DNA of 41,956 nucleotides. Origin: Caryophanon tenue. GTDB taxonomy: Bacteria > Bacillota > Bacilli > Bacillales_A > Planococcaceae. The notes below the pieces were generated by a model, which saw only the letters and a list, made by a program, of their open reading frames with translations, did no database searches and was not told where the DNA came from. Position 1 is the stretch's first letter, and the number at the start of each line of letters is the position of its first letter. The translations under genes were made by a program, and so were the position numbers. Of the stretch, positions 16,293 through 25,491 are shown piece by piece. The DNA lies in contig NZ_MASJ01000010.1 of the NCBI RefSeq assembly GCF_001700315.1, forward strand, positions 1 through 41,956, read 5' to 3'.

Positions 16293-17228
16293 ATGCATAT
16301 CGAAGAGCGATTTGAAAAAGGAAAACGAATCTTTCCAAGTTTTGAACTTGTTACAGTGCCGAATGAAATTGTCGTTATTCAAACGAATGCACAACGAAAA
16401 GAACTTTTTTTACAGGCTGTGCAGCAGCAACCTGATATTCATACATATTTATCACAACAAGGTGAATATGAACGTTTGACGGTAGAAGAGCTACTGCGAT
16501 TTTTAATTGATTTAACGGGTGATCCTATGTCCGTTCAAGCATGGCTAGAGCGTTGCCATTTACAAGCAGAGCGCAAAACGAAAATATGCAATTTAATAAG
16601 TTCGAAGCAGCGCTACGTTCGTTTACTCCGCGTACTATTTGCGACACAATCTTCCATTGTGATTGAAGAGCCATTTTTTTATTTAGATGATGAAGACCGT
16701 CTATATATGAAGCAGTTATTAAGTGCATTAGCGCAAACAAAAAGAGTGTTTATCGTAACGAGTAATTTAGAGGATGCATTGATGGTGAGTACACATATTT
16801 ATCGCTTAGACGCAGATGGCATGAAAAAATTTGATATTGCAGATGAAGAAGCGGTGAATGAAGAGGTAGAAGTAGAGGAAGCGCCGCCGATTAAATTCGA
16901 GAAAATTTCAACGCGGAAAAATGAAAAAGTAATTTTATTTGACCCACCTGAAATTGACTACATCGAAAGTATTGAAGGAAGTATTGTCGTGCATGTTGGT
17001 GGTGAAAATTATACGTGTGCGATGACATTAACGGAGCTTGAAAAACGATTACAGCATTACGGCTTTTTCCGTTGCCATCGTTCGTACATTGTCAATTTAC
17101 AAAAGGTACGTGAAATTATTACGTGGTCAAAAAACAGCTATAGTCTTCGTCTACATGTGCACGATGATTCGGTTGTTCCACTTTCACGCACGAAGCTCCA
17201 AGAGTTGAAAATGTTATTGAATATTTGA
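16293..17228 (+). CDS. LytTR regulator fused to a degenerate ABC ATPase-like domain
   Basis: This 311-residue protein has two parts. Residues about 1-185 resemble a shortened ABC ATPase: a signature-like region near ISSKQRYVRLLRVLF (about 103-117), a Walker-B-like SSIVIEEPFFYLDDED (about 121-136) and a following VFIVTSNLEDA strand. No Walker A GxxGxGKS exists, so it probably cannot hydrolyse ATP alone. After an acidic linker (about 188-197), residues about 215-311 are a LytTR DNA-binding domain with IDYIESIEGSIVVH and FRCHRSYIVNLQKV. It lies 133 bases upstream of an ABC transporter pair that it probably regulates. The ABC-like part may sense the transporter, which is an inference. It starts at ATG 16293 after TTGAGG. 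Confidence 0.85.
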   Translation: MHIEERFEKGKRIFPSFELVTVPNEIVVIQTNAQRKELFLQAVQQQPDIHTYLSQQGEYERLTVEELLRFLIDLTGDPMSVQAWLERCHLQAERKTKICNLISSKQRYVRLLRVLFATQSSIVIEEPFFYLDDEDRLYMKQLLSALAQTKRVFIVTSNLEDALMVSTHIYRLDADGMKKFDIADEEAVNEEVEVEEAPPIKFEKISTRKNEKVILFDPPEIDYIESIEGSIVVHVGGENYTCAMTLTELEKRLQHYGFFRCHRSYIVNLQKVREIITWSKNSYSLRLHVHDDSVVPLSRTKLQELKMLLNI

Positions 17229-17361
17229 GGATGTTGCGCTGAAATTTCGCCTTTTTATTGGTACACTTTAGCGTCGATTTGCTACAATTCAGCAGTAGAA
17301 TGCTGATACATCAACGTTTGTCACGTATGCTAAGAGCAACAACAAACAAGGAGTGAATCGC

Positions 17362-18207
17362 ATGAATGTTATTGCTGTTCAACAAGTAAAGAAGATTTTT
17401 GGCACATCAGAAGCATTAAAAGATGTCTCGTTTACGATTCCAAAAGGAGAAATTTTCGGTTTTTTAGGACCGAGTGGATCGGGGAAAACAACATTAATTA
17501 AAATTTTAACGGCGCAGTTAGACGCATCTGCTGGCGATGTCGAAGTGTTTGGGCAGCCTGCTAAAAACATGCAACAAGTTGCACAAAAAAAGCGCTTCGG
17601 CATTTTAACCGATAATAGTGGCTTATATGAACGGTTAACGATTGATGAAAATTTATCATTATATGCGCAGTTATATGACCTACCAAAAACAGCGATTGAT
17701 GAAGTATTACAGTTTGTGAATTTAGAAGGCGAGCGTAAGAAGAAAGTGAGTGTGTTATCAAAAGGAATGCGTCAACGTGTCACATTAGCGTGTGCCATTA
17801 TTCATGCACCTGAGCTATTATTTTTAGATGAGCCGACATCTGCACTAGACCCGGTTAATACAGCACATATTTATAAAGGTTTACGCTATTTAAATGAGCG
17901 AGGTACGACAATCTTTTTAACAACACATGATATGGCAGAGGCTGAGACATTATGTAATCGTGTTGCTTTTTTACATAATGGTGAAATTCAAGCAATCGGT
18001 ACACCGAATGAATTGAAGAAGCAGTATCGAGATGGCTTCATGACTGTAGAATTAACGGATGGACAAACACATGCGATGCCACTGACGGAGCAAACAGGAC
18101 AAAAAATTACACAATGGCTAGCGGCAGGCTTAGTTGAACGTGTGCGTACGAATGAACCGACACTAGGTGATATTTTTATGACATTAACAGGGAGTGATTT
18201 AACATGA
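17362..18207 (+). CDS. ABC transporter ATP-binding protein
   Basis: This 281-residue ATPase has Walker A GPSGSGKT (about 34-41), signature LSKGMRQRV (about 132-140), Walker B LLFLDEPTSALD (about 152-163) and H-loop LTTHDMAEAE. It belongs to the ABC-2 exporter (DrrA-like) group. ATG 17362 is chosen with AAGGAG 8 bases upstream; the GTG at 17353 lies inside that site. The stop overlaps the permease start by 4 bases. The 133-base gap before it carries a CAGCA/TGCTG inverted repeat (about 17290-17305) and AACGTTTGT (17313-17321), which fits the LytTR half-site pattern. Confidence 0.93.
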   Translation: MNVIAVQQVKKIFGTSEALKDVSFTIPKGEIFGFLGPSGSGKTTLIKILTAQLDASAGDVEVFGQPAKNMQQVAQKKRFGILTDNSGLYERLTIDENLSLYAQLYDLPKTAIDEVLQFVNLEGERKKKVSVLSKGMRQRVTLACAIIHAPELLFLDEPTSALDPVNTAHIYKGLRYLNERGTTIFLTTHDMAEAETLCNRVAFLHNGEIQAIGTPNELKKQYRDGFMTVELTDGQTHAMPLTEQTGQKITQWLAAGLVERVRTNEPTLGDIFMTLTGSDLT

Positions 18208-18893
18208 ACATTTCAATAAAACGTATTCGCGCTATTTTCATGAAAGACTATAAGGAGTTTTCACGAAACTATGCTGTATCGATTATGGTCATATTTCCAC
18301 TATTCTTCGCCTTCCTATTCCGAGATGGTGGCGAAGTATCGATTGTTTTCTTACTCAATGTGTCATTTGCGATGCTCACAACTTTTGTACAAGCGTGTTT
18401 AATTGCAGAAGAAAAAGAAAAGAATACATTACGTTCATTAATGATGACACCTGCCAGTATGTTAGATGTATTGCTTGGTAAAAGCGCGCTTGTAGCGGTC
18501 ATTTCAGCGATTATGATGACACTTGCTGTATATATTGTGGGCTACACACCTACTGATATAGTGCCATTTGTGATTAGTATGGTATTATCAATCGTTTTAT
18601 ATACGGCGCTTGGAACGATTTGTGGTTTATATTCAAAAACAGTATTAGAGGCATCACTAGCGATTTTCCCAGTGATTATTATCTTTACGATGGGGCCGTT
18701 TGGTGCAGCGTTTGAAGATAAATTTGCACTAGCGAAACTACTTGAATATTTACCAAGCTCGCAGCTACAGTTAATGCTGACAAATACAGCAGAAGTGGGT
18801 GTAGTCATGCCACTGATGATTATGCTTGTATGGGCAATTGTTGTAACAGCGATTTCATTTATGCTGTATAAAAAGCGTTTAATGGATGCATAA
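18204..18893 (+). CDS. ABC-2 transporter permease
   Basis: This 229-residue protein has about six membrane helices. The cytoplasmic segment IAEEKEKNTLRSLMMTPAS (about 67-85) is the standard ABC-2 coupling region. It is translationally coupled to the ATPase through ATGA. Substrate unknown; the dedicated LytTR regulator upstream suggests an induced exporter, for example against a peptide or lipid-active compound. Confidence 0.9.
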   Translation: MNISIKRIRAIFMKDYKEFSRNYAVSIMVIFPLFFAFLFRDGGEVSIVFLLNVSFAMLTTFVQACLIAEEKEKNTLRSLMMTPASMLDVLLGKSALVAVISAIMMTLAVYIVGYTPTDIVPFVISMVLSIVLYTALGTICGLYSKTVLEASLAIFPVIIIFTMGPFGAAFEDKFALAKLLEYLPSSQLQLMLTNTAEVGVVMPLMIMLVWAIVVTAISFMLYKKRLMDA

Positions 18894-18911
18894 CCGAGTG
18901 GAGAGCACATA

Positions 18912-18955
18912 AAAAATTCCCCTTCAGCAACTACACGTGCCGAAGGGGAATTTTT
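18912..18955. terminator. Bidirectional terminator, CCTTC-GCA type
   Basis: A 14-bp stem (18912-18925 with 18942-18955) is topped by GCA/TGC and flanked by A and T runs. It separates the plus-strand permease from the minus-strand Usp gene. The core CCTTCAGCA...TGCCGAAGG resembles the hairpins at 14727, 25961 and 33851. Confidence 0.94.
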
Positions 18956-18984
18956 ATTATTTAACATTTTTCGGCATCAGTTTG

Positions 18985-19671
18985 TTATGCGAAAATAATT
19001 TTCGCTTTTGCAGGAATGTTTTCAGGGTCTGTTACTGAACCTTCGGCAATATCAAGCTCATACATTTTCTCTTCAAATGTAAATTTGAAAATGCCGTTGT
19101 CAAAATCCGTACCGATTTCTTTAAAGAAAATGCCTTCAATTGACGTATGTTTCGGACATGTAAAGCCGATTTTATACTGCTCATCGCCATTTTTAACTAA
19201 GTAAGCATGTACCCCTTTTTCAAAACGCTCGAAAGGCTCATGCGTACCTGGACGTTGCACCGACACAATATGGAAATCAACAAATGGCACTTCACGTAAT
19301 AGCACGTTAATAAATGAACCTTTTGTAATTTCTTCCCATCGAGTTTGCGCACTTTGACCAACGATAATTTGTGTAATATTGTGTTTTTTCGCCACTTCGC
19401 CAATGACTTTTGGTGTAGGGCGTTTTTCGTTATCTAAAATAATAAATTCTTCGACTTGCAGCTCTTCCGATAGCTCTTTCCAACGCTCGATATATCTCGA
19501 TTTCTCTTCGTCAAAGGCATCTACTGGGCTGGGGTCTACCGTCAAAATATAAAGTGGACAATCCGCCATTAGTGCCATCTTATGCCCACGGCGAATAAGG
19601 CGTTCCCCATTCGCACCATAGTATACGCAAACTAAAATTGCTTCATCTATACGTCCCTTTACGTATTTCAT
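18985..19671 (-). CDS. Universal-stress-type protein resembling the KdpD Usp domain
   Basis: This 228-residue soluble protein begins with a Usp-fold domain (about 8-140): ILVCVYYGANGERLIRRG, LYILTVD, a helix, EEFIILDNEKR and TQIIVGQSAQTRWEEITKGS. The last stretch and VPFVDFHIVS match the Usp domain of KdpD potassium sensors rather than free UspA. No KdpD DHp or ATPase domain follows; residues about 145-228 are a separate beta-rich tail that I do not recognise. The gene is divergent from mrpA, so a role in cation homeostasis is plausible but inferred. The minus-strand start lies just after an AGAAGAGGTG site. Confidence 0.75.
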   Translation of the reverse strand: MKYVKGRIDEAILVCVYYGANGERLIRRGHKMALMADCPLYILTVDPSPVDAFDEEKSRYIERWKELSEELQVEEFIILDNEKRPTPKVIGEVAKKHNITQIIVGQSAQTRWEEITKGSFINVLLREVPFVDFHIVSVQRPGTHEPFERFEKGVHAYLVKNGDEQYKIGFTCPKHTSIEGIFFKEIGTDFDNGIFKFTFEEKMYELDIAEGSVTDPENIPAKAKIIFA

Positions 19672-20070
19672 TATTTTGCACCTCTTCTTATATTATTGTT
19701 AATAAAACATTAACATGTTGTATTGTTTTGTAGTGAATTTTATAGAAAATCAGCGTTTTTTAGAGAATTATGACGTAAACAAGTTATTCAAGGGGAATTA
19801 CATGAATTCTATAAAACGGCCATGTTATACTAGAATGGAGCGATTATTTTGAGCAATTTTGATTTTAGTATAGCAATTTTGAGTAATCCCGCGCTGATTT
19901 CGCTAAAAAAATTTGTTGTAATGGTCAAATGACAACATAGATTTTCCAAAAAAAAATAATATAACTTTAGAAAGTAGTATATGGATTCCTATTATGCCCA
20001 TCAGCGTTTGGATAGTCAAGCTCCTAAAATTCATCTTTGATTAAGAAACTAAATGTTAGGAGGAATGTTC
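19672..20070 (+). promoter_or_regulatory. Long upstream region of the mrp operon with repeats
   Basis: This 399-base region has no credible gene. An 11-base direct repeat AGCAATTTTGA occurs at 19852-19862 and 19872-19882, 20 bases apart. ATCAGCGTTT occurs near 19749 and 20000, with the inverted CGCTGATTT at 19892-19900. TGTTGT (19914-19919) faces ACAACA (19932-19937). TATACT (19826-19831) is a possible -10. A 16-codon ORF at 19802-19852 after GGGG is too short to call. The length suggests a leader or multiple operators. Confidence 0.4.
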
Positions 20071-22479
20071 ATGATTATTAAACTGGCAGTGCTGTTGCCG
20101 TTTTTGATGGCAGCACTGATTCCGCTTGTGCACAAGCACATTAAGCGCGAGCATATCGGCTGGTTTGTACTCGCCGTGCCAATTGTATTATTTATTATTA
20201 TCAGTTCCTTTATCCCGAAAATTGCGGATGGAAACACGTATATTCACACCCTCGAATGGATTCCTAGCTTAGGTATTAACTTCACAACGTATTTAGATGG
20301 ACTGAGCATGATTTTCGGTCTACTGATTACCGGTGTCGGAAGTTTAGTCATTTTATATTCAAACTTTTACCTATCTGCTAAAGAATTATTACACCACTTT
20401 TATTGCTACTTACTATTATTTATGGGTGCAATGCTTGGCGTTGTATTCTCCGATAATGTCCTTGTACTATATACATTTTGGGAATTAACAAGTGTCTCAT
20501 CTTTCCTTTTAATCGCCTTTTGGCATCATCGTAAAGCATCTCGTGCAGGTGCTCGTAAAGCAATGGTTATTACCGTTTCAGGTGGCGTTGCGATGCTTGT
20601 CGGCTTCTTAATGTTATATGCGATTACAGGTACATTTAGTATTCGTGAACTTGTAGCACAAGTTGATACCATTCAACAACACGATTTATTTATTCCAGCA
20701 CTTATTTGTATTTTATTAGGCGCATTTACAAAGTCTGCGCAATTCCCGTTCCATATTTGGTTACCAGATGCGATGGAAGCACCAACGCCAGTTAGTGCCT
20801 ATTTACACTCGGCGACAATGGTAAAGGCGGGTATTTATTTAGTTGCACGTATGACACCAATTTTTGGTGGTGCAGAAACATGGTTTTGGACAATTACGGT
20901 TGTCGGTGTCATTACATTATTTTGGGGTTCATTTAACGCGGTACGCCAAAATGATTTAAAGGCATTGCTTGCGTATTCGACGATTAGTCAGCTTGGCTTA
21001 ATTATGAGCTTACTTGGCGTTGGATCAATCGCATTGGCATTTGAATTTGATGAAGCCGCAACACCCATTTTCACACTCGCTGGGTTTACCGCGTTATTCC
21101 ACTTAATTAACCACTCGACGTTCAAAGGTGCACTATTTATGATGGTCGGAATTGTTGACCATGAAGTGGGTACACGTGATTTACGTCGTTTAGGTGGATT
21201 GTTACCATTTATGCCACTGACGTTTTCAATTGCGCTGATTGGCTCATTTGCGATGGCAGGTTTACCACCATTTAACGGTTTCTTAAGTAAGGAAATGTTC
21301 TTTACAGCAATGCTTAGCTTACAAGAAGCAAATGTGTTTTCAATTGGTAGTATGGCAACATGGATTCCAGTTGTTGCATGGTTAGCGAGCGTCTTCACAT
21401 TTGTATACTGTATGATTATTATTTTTAAAACATTCTTCGGTACGTATCATCCAGAGCGTTTGGATAAAGAAGCGCACGAGCCACCATTTGGTATGTTAAT
21501 TTCACCATTTATTTTAGTAGCACTTGTCGTGTTAATTTTCTTCTTCCCAAATGTGTTAGTGCATTATATTTTAACGCCAGCGATGGCAAGCGTATACCCA
21601 ACGCTACCACTACAAGAAATTACACCGTATGTTTCATGGTGGCACGGCTTTAACTTAGAGTTATTTATGACGCTTGGTGTAATTGTACTAGGAATTATCC
21701 TTTATAAAACGAAGCGTTACTGGTCGTATGTATACACATTTATTCAACCACGTAACTCGTTTAATGCTTTATATGAATGGGTGATTACAACGACAGAAGA
21801 TGGTTCACAGCGTTTAACAAATAAATATATGAACGGTTATTTAGTACATTACTTTACGTATATTTATATTATTTTCGTTGGGATTATTGGCGGTTACTTT
21901 GTGCTATCCGGTGCATTCCGCTTCGACCCATCGAATGACGCCACTGTTGAAACATTCGAGCTAATGGTCGTATGTATTGTTGCGATTGCGGCAGTCGCAT
22001 TGTTATTCTCAAAATCACGCTTAACATCGGTATTTTTAAACGGTGTTATCGGTTATGGTGTTGCATTTTTCTTCATCGTATTCCGCGCACCTGATTTAGC
22101 GTTAACACAGCTTGTTGTAGAGTCTGTCACAACCGCATTATTTTTAGTATCGTTTAAATATTTACCAGATATTAAGCCGGAAATCGCATCAGCGGCACAA
22201 AAGTGGCGCAATGGTATTATCGCAGTTTCGGTCGGTAGTCTAGTGACGTTTATTGGGTTAACGATCATTAATTACGAGAAATTTGAACCAATTTCGAGAT
22301 ACTTTGAAGATTCATATGAATTAGCAGGCGGTAAAAATATTGTCAATGCGATTTTAGGGGACTTCCGTGCGTTTGATACGATGCTTGAAGTAGTCGTACT
22401 ATTTATTGCCGGTTTAGGTGTGTATACACTGATTAAGCTACGCAATCGAAAGGAGGCATCTGACGTTGAAGATAAATGA
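20071..22479 (+). CDS. mrpA: Na+/H+ antiporter subunit A
   Basis: The 802-residue MrpA is the largest subunit of the multi-subunit Mrp (Sha/Mnh) antiporter, which exchanges cytoplasmic sodium for protons and supports sodium and alkali tolerance. It is homologous to complex I subunit NuoL: FWELTSVSSFLLI, KSAQFPFHIWLPDAMEAPTP and HSATMVKAGIYL are in the proton-channel core (about 120-270). The C-terminal third carries the MrpA-specific extension, with FRAPDLALTQL about 665-675. ATG 20071 is chosen with TAGGAGG 7 bases away. First of seven tightly packed genes; its end overlaps mrpB by 14 bases. Confidence 0.97.
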   Translation: MIIKLAVLLPFLMAALIPLVHKHIKREHIGWFVLAVPIVLFIIISSFIPKIADGNTYIHTLEWIPSLGINFTTYLDGLSMIFGLLITGVGSLVILYSNFYLSAKELLHHFYCYLLLFMGAMLGVVFSDNVLVLYTFWELTSVSSFLLIAFWHHRKASRAGARKAMVITVSGGVAMLVGFLMLYAITGTFSIRELVAQVDTIQQHDLFIPALICILLGAFTKSAQFPFHIWLPDAMEAPTPVSAYLHSATMVKAGIYLVARMTPIFGGAETWFWTITVVGVITLFWGSFNAVRQNDLKALLAYSTISQLGLIMSLLGVGSIALAFEFDEAATPIFTLAGFTALFHLINHSTFKGALFMMVGIVDHEVGTRDLRRLGGLLPFMPLTFSIALIGSFAMAGLPPFNGFLSKEMFFTAMLSLQEANVFSIGSMATWIPVVAWLASVFTFVYCMIIIFKTFFGTYHPERLDKEAHEPPFGMLISPFILVALVVLIFFFPNVLVHYILTPAMASVYPTLPLQEITPYVSWWHGFNLELFMTLGVIVLGIILYKTKRYWSYVYTFIQPRNSFNALYEWVITTTEDGSQRLTNKYMNGYLVHYFTYIYIIFVGIIGGYFVLSGAFRFDPSNDATVETFELMVVCIVAIAAVALLFSKSRLTSVFLNGVIGYGVAFFFIVFRAPDLALTQLVVESVTTALFLVSFKYLPDIKPEIASAAQKWRNGIIAVSVGSLVTFIGLTIINYEKFEPISRYFEDSYELAGGKNIVNAILGDFRAFDTMLEVVVLFIAGLGVYTLIKLRNRKEASDVEDK

Positions 22480-22894
22480 TGTTATTTTACGTACCGTTGT
22501 CAAAGGGGTCGTATTCATTATTTTAACGCTAGGCATGTACCTTTTCTTTGCAGGTCATAATGCACCAGGTGGCGGCTTTATCGGAGGGCTCGTATTAGCT
22601 TCTGCGGTCGTACTGCTGTACTTAGCATATGACATTGAGACGATTCAAAAGACGATGCCCTTTGATTTTAAAAAGGTCGCGGCAGTCGGTGTACTGCTTG
22701 CGACAGGTACAGCTTTAGGGTCGGTACTATTTGATGTACCGTTCTTATCGCATACAGATGGTTATTTCGATTTACCATTATTAGGTGAAACGCACTTAAC
22801 AACGGTAACGATATTTGAAGCAGGTGTTGCCTTAACAGTTGTTGGTGTTGTTGTCACAATTATTTTAAGTATTAACGAAGAAGGGGGAGAGTAA
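22466..22894 (+). CDS. mrpB: Na+/H+ antiporter subunit B
   Basis: This 142-residue MrpB has four membrane helices and the family motif GHNAPGGGFIGGLV (about 29-42). It begins at TTG 22466 with AAGGAGG (22450-22456), inside the end of mrpA, so translation is coupled. Needed for assembly of the Mrp complex. Confidence 0.95.
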   Translation: MKINDVILRTVVKGVVFIILTLGMYLFFAGHNAPGGGFIGGLVLASAVVLLYLAYDIETIQKTMPFDFKKVAAVGVLLATGTALGSVLFDVPFLSHTDGYFDLPLLGETHLTTVTIFEAGVALTVVGVVVTIILSINEEGGE

Positions 22895-22896
22895 GT

Positions 22897-23235
22897 ATGG
22901 AATCGGTAATGGTCATCTTAGTCGGCGTTTTAGTCGCAGTGGCAACGTATTTAATTCTCTCTCGTAATATTATTCGTGTCATTTTAGGCACGGCGATTTT
23001 ATCACATGCGGTGCATTTACTTATTTTGACAATGGGGAGTTTAAAGCAAGGGAATGTACCGTTACTGAGCGATTCAGAAGGGCCGTATACAGATGCGTTA
23101 CCACAGGCGCTTATTTTAACGGCGATTGTTATTAGTTTTGCGGTAACAGCATTTGTACTTGTATTAGCATTCCGTACGTACGGTACAAATAAAACGGATG
23201 ACCTTCAGGAACTGCGAGGTAATGCAGATGAGTAA
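22897..23235 (+). CDS. mrpC: Na+/H+ antiporter subunit C
   Basis: The 112-residue MrpC is a NuoK homologue with three helices. The family stretch DALPQALILTAIVISFAV (about 67-84) is intact. It starts 2 bases after the mrpB stop and overlaps mrpD by 8 bases. Confidence 0.95.
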   Translation: MESVMVILVGVLVAVATYLILSRNIIRVILGTAILSHAVHLLILTMGSLKQGNVPLLSDSEGPYTDALPQALILTAIVISFAVTAFVLVLAFRTYGTNKTDDLQELRGNADE

Positions 23236-24715
23236 TTTATTAATTGCCCCAATGATTATTCCCATTATGACAGCAATTATTTTAGTGTTTTTACGCGATA
23301 ATGTACGTATGCAGCGTGTCATTAGTTTAATCACAATGGGTGTTATCATTTTAATTAGCGGCTTTTTATTAGTAGAAGTAAAGAATAACGGTATTATGCG
23401 CCTTGATTTTAGCGGCTGGCTACCGCCATTTGGTATTTTATTTGTTGGCGATGCTTTTGCATTATTGCTTGTACTTGTAGCAAGTATTGTGACGGCAGCG
23501 TGTTTAATTTATGCGTTCTCAACAATTGGTGAAGCGCATGAAAAGATGTTCTTTTATTCATTTGTACTACTGCTTGTTGCAGGGGTAAACGGTTCATTTT
23601 TAACAGGGGATATTTTCAACTTGTTTGTATGCTTCGAGGTAATGCTACTCGCTTCTTATGTGTTAGTGGCACTTGGTGGCGGTAAGCGTCAATTACGCGA
23701 GTCGTTAAAATATGTACTTATTAATGTTGTTGCTTCTTGGATGTTCTTAGTGGCACTTGCGTATTTATACGGTGCGGTTGGAACGTTAAATATGGCGCAT
23801 ATTTCAATGCGTGTTGCAGAAGCTGGACAAGACCCAGTACTAACGACGATTTCACTCGTATTTTTAATTGTCTTTAGCTTGAAGGCGGGCTTACTATTAT
23901 TCTTCTGGTTACCTGGTTCATATAGTGTACCACCAACATCGGTTGCGGCATTATTCGCTGCGCTACTTACGAAAGTAGGGATGTATGCGCTGATTCGTAC
24001 ATTTACGCTAATGTTCCCAAATCAGCCGGACATAACGCACACGATTATCGGGGTGATGGCGGTCATTACACTGCTAGCAGGTATGGCAGGCGCGATGGGT
24101 GGACGCGATGTGAAAACAATCGCGACCTATAACGTTATTATCGGTGTCGGCTTTATTATGATTGGTTTAGCAATCGGCAATGAACAAGCATTGATGGGTG
24201 CGGTGTATTATTTAATGCATGATATGGTCGCAAAAGCGTTACTGTTCTTATGTATCGGTATGATGGTGTATTTAACGGGCGAAACAATCGTGAAAAATAT
24301 GTCGGGGTTAATTCGTAACTATCCGTTATTTGGTTGGTTATACTTTTTAGGATTATGTGCACTTGTTGGGATTCCACCACTTAGTGGCTTTATCGGTAAA
24401 GTGTTAATCGGACAAGGTGCGATTGCAGGTGGCGATTACATTTTATTAATTGTCGGCTTCTTATCAAGTATTGCAGTATTGTATTCATTGCTCCGTATTT
24501 TCCTAGCATCATTCTTTGGTGAAACAATTATTGTCATGGAAGATGAAGTGCCAATTCGTAAAGGGATGATGGGCTCATTAGTTTTACTAGCTGCGTGTGT
24601 TATCTTTTTAGGACTCGGTGCAAACTACATTATGCCGTTTGTTGAAGCAGCGGCTGCAGTTCTTGTGGACCCATCAATTTATATTGATGCGGTAATGCCA
24701 CAAGGGAACGAGTAA
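23228..24715 (+). CDS. mrpD: Na+/H+ antiporter subunit D
   Basis: The 495-residue MrpD is a NuoM/N homologue with about fourteen helices. The channel motifs FVCFEVMLLASYVLVALGG (about 134-152) and FSLKAGLLLFFWLPGSYSVP (about 217-236) carry the conserved Glu and Lys of proton-pumping subunits. ATG 23228 overlaps the mrpC stop region; a GCGAGG site lies just upstream. The upstream in-frame start at 23198 has no site. Confidence 0.96.
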   Translation: MSNLLIAPMIIPIMTAIILVFLRDNVRMQRVISLITMGVIILISGFLLVEVKNNGIMRLDFSGWLPPFGILFVGDAFALLLVLVASIVTAACLIYAFSTIGEAHEKMFFYSFVLLLVAGVNGSFLTGDIFNLFVCFEVMLLASYVLVALGGGKRQLRESLKYVLINVVASWMFLVALAYLYGAVGTLNMAHISMRVAEAGQDPVLTTISLVFLIVFSLKAGLLLFFWLPGSYSVPPTSVAALFAALLTKVGMYALIRTFTLMFPNQPDITHTIIGVMAVITLLAGMAGAMGGRDVKTIATYNVIIGVGFIMIGLAIGNEQALMGAVYYLMHDMVAKALLFLCIGMMVYLTGETIVKNMSGLIRNYPLFGWLYFLGLCALVGIPPLSGFIGKVLIGQGAIAGGDYILLIVGFLSSIAVLYSLLRIFLASFFGETIIVMEDEVPIRKGMMGSLVLLAACVIFLGLGANYIMPFVEAAAAVLVDPSIYIDAVMPQGNE

Positions 24716-24727
24716 AGGGGTGAGCAC

Positions 24728-25207
24728 ATGGCACAATTTATTTTAAACTTATTTATTGCGTTACTCTGGACGTTACTAAAAGATGAAGATTATTTTAAGG
24801 TGACGACCTTTATTAGCGGTTATTTAATCGGTGTTGTGATTTTATATGTCATGCATCGTTTTTACGGCACACGTTTTTACTTGCGACGCTTATGGTGCAT
24901 TATTGCGCTCGTATGGTTATTTATTCGTGAATTATTATCATCAAGTATCGCGGTAATGCGTCAAATTGTTACACCAAAATTAAATATTAAACCTGGTATC
25001 TTCACATATGAAACACGTTTAGAGGGAGACTGGGAAGTAACAGCGCTCGCGTTGTTGTTAACATTAACACCTGGTTCTGTCGTAATGGAGCTATCAGAAG
25101 ATAGTAAAGTGTTTTATATTCATGCGATGGATATAGAAGAAACGAAGGAGCAAATTATTCGTTCAATTGGTAAATTTGAGCACGCCATTATGGAGGTGAC
25201 CCGCTAA
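24728..25207 (+). CDS. mrpE: Na+/H+ antiporter subunit E
   Basis: This 159-residue MrpE has two N-terminal helices followed by a cytoplasmic domain with the family motif ALLLTLTPGSVVMEL (about 107-121). AAAGGGGTG precedes the ATG. Its stop shares one base with the mrpF start (TAATG). Confidence 0.94.
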   Translation: MAQFILNLFIALLWTLLKDEDYFKVTTFISGYLIGVVILYVMHRFYGTRFYLRRLWCIIALVWLFIRELLSSSIAVMRQIVTPKLNIKPGIFTYETRLEGDWEVTALALLLTLTPGSVVMELSEDSKVFYIHAMDIEETKEQIIRSIGKFEHAIMEVTR

Positions 25208-25491
25208 TGAAAGAAACCATTTTATTGCTCGCAGTTGCCTTATTTTTTGTTGCGATTGCATTATCGGTTTACCGAATCGTCAAAGGGCCGTCAATGCCTG
25301 ACCGTGCCATCGCGTTAGATACAATTGCGGTGAATTTGATTTCTTCCATTGCAATTGTGTCTGTACTTTTAAGTACAAAGGCGTTTTTAGATGCCATTTT
25401 AATTTTAGGGATTTTATCGTTTATCGGGACCATTTCCTTCTCGAAATATATCGAAAGGGGTGTGTTAATTGAGCGTAAGCGAAATGATTGA
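25207..25491 (+). CDS. mrpF: Na+/H+ antiporter subunit F
   Basis: The 94-residue MrpF has three helices. The conserved KGPSMPDRAIALDTIA (about 26-41) is present. It overlaps both neighbours: one base with mrpE and 23 bases with mrpG. Confidence 0.95.
   Translation: MKETILLLAVALFFVAIALSVYRIVKGPSMPDRAIALDTIAVNLISSIAIVSVLLSTKAFLDAILILGILSFIGTISFSKYIERGVLIERKRND

Noticed and set aside
19802-19852. 16-codon ORF after GGGG in the mrp upstream region
   Set aside because: Too short, no family resemblance and no start-site evidence; the region is better described as a control region.
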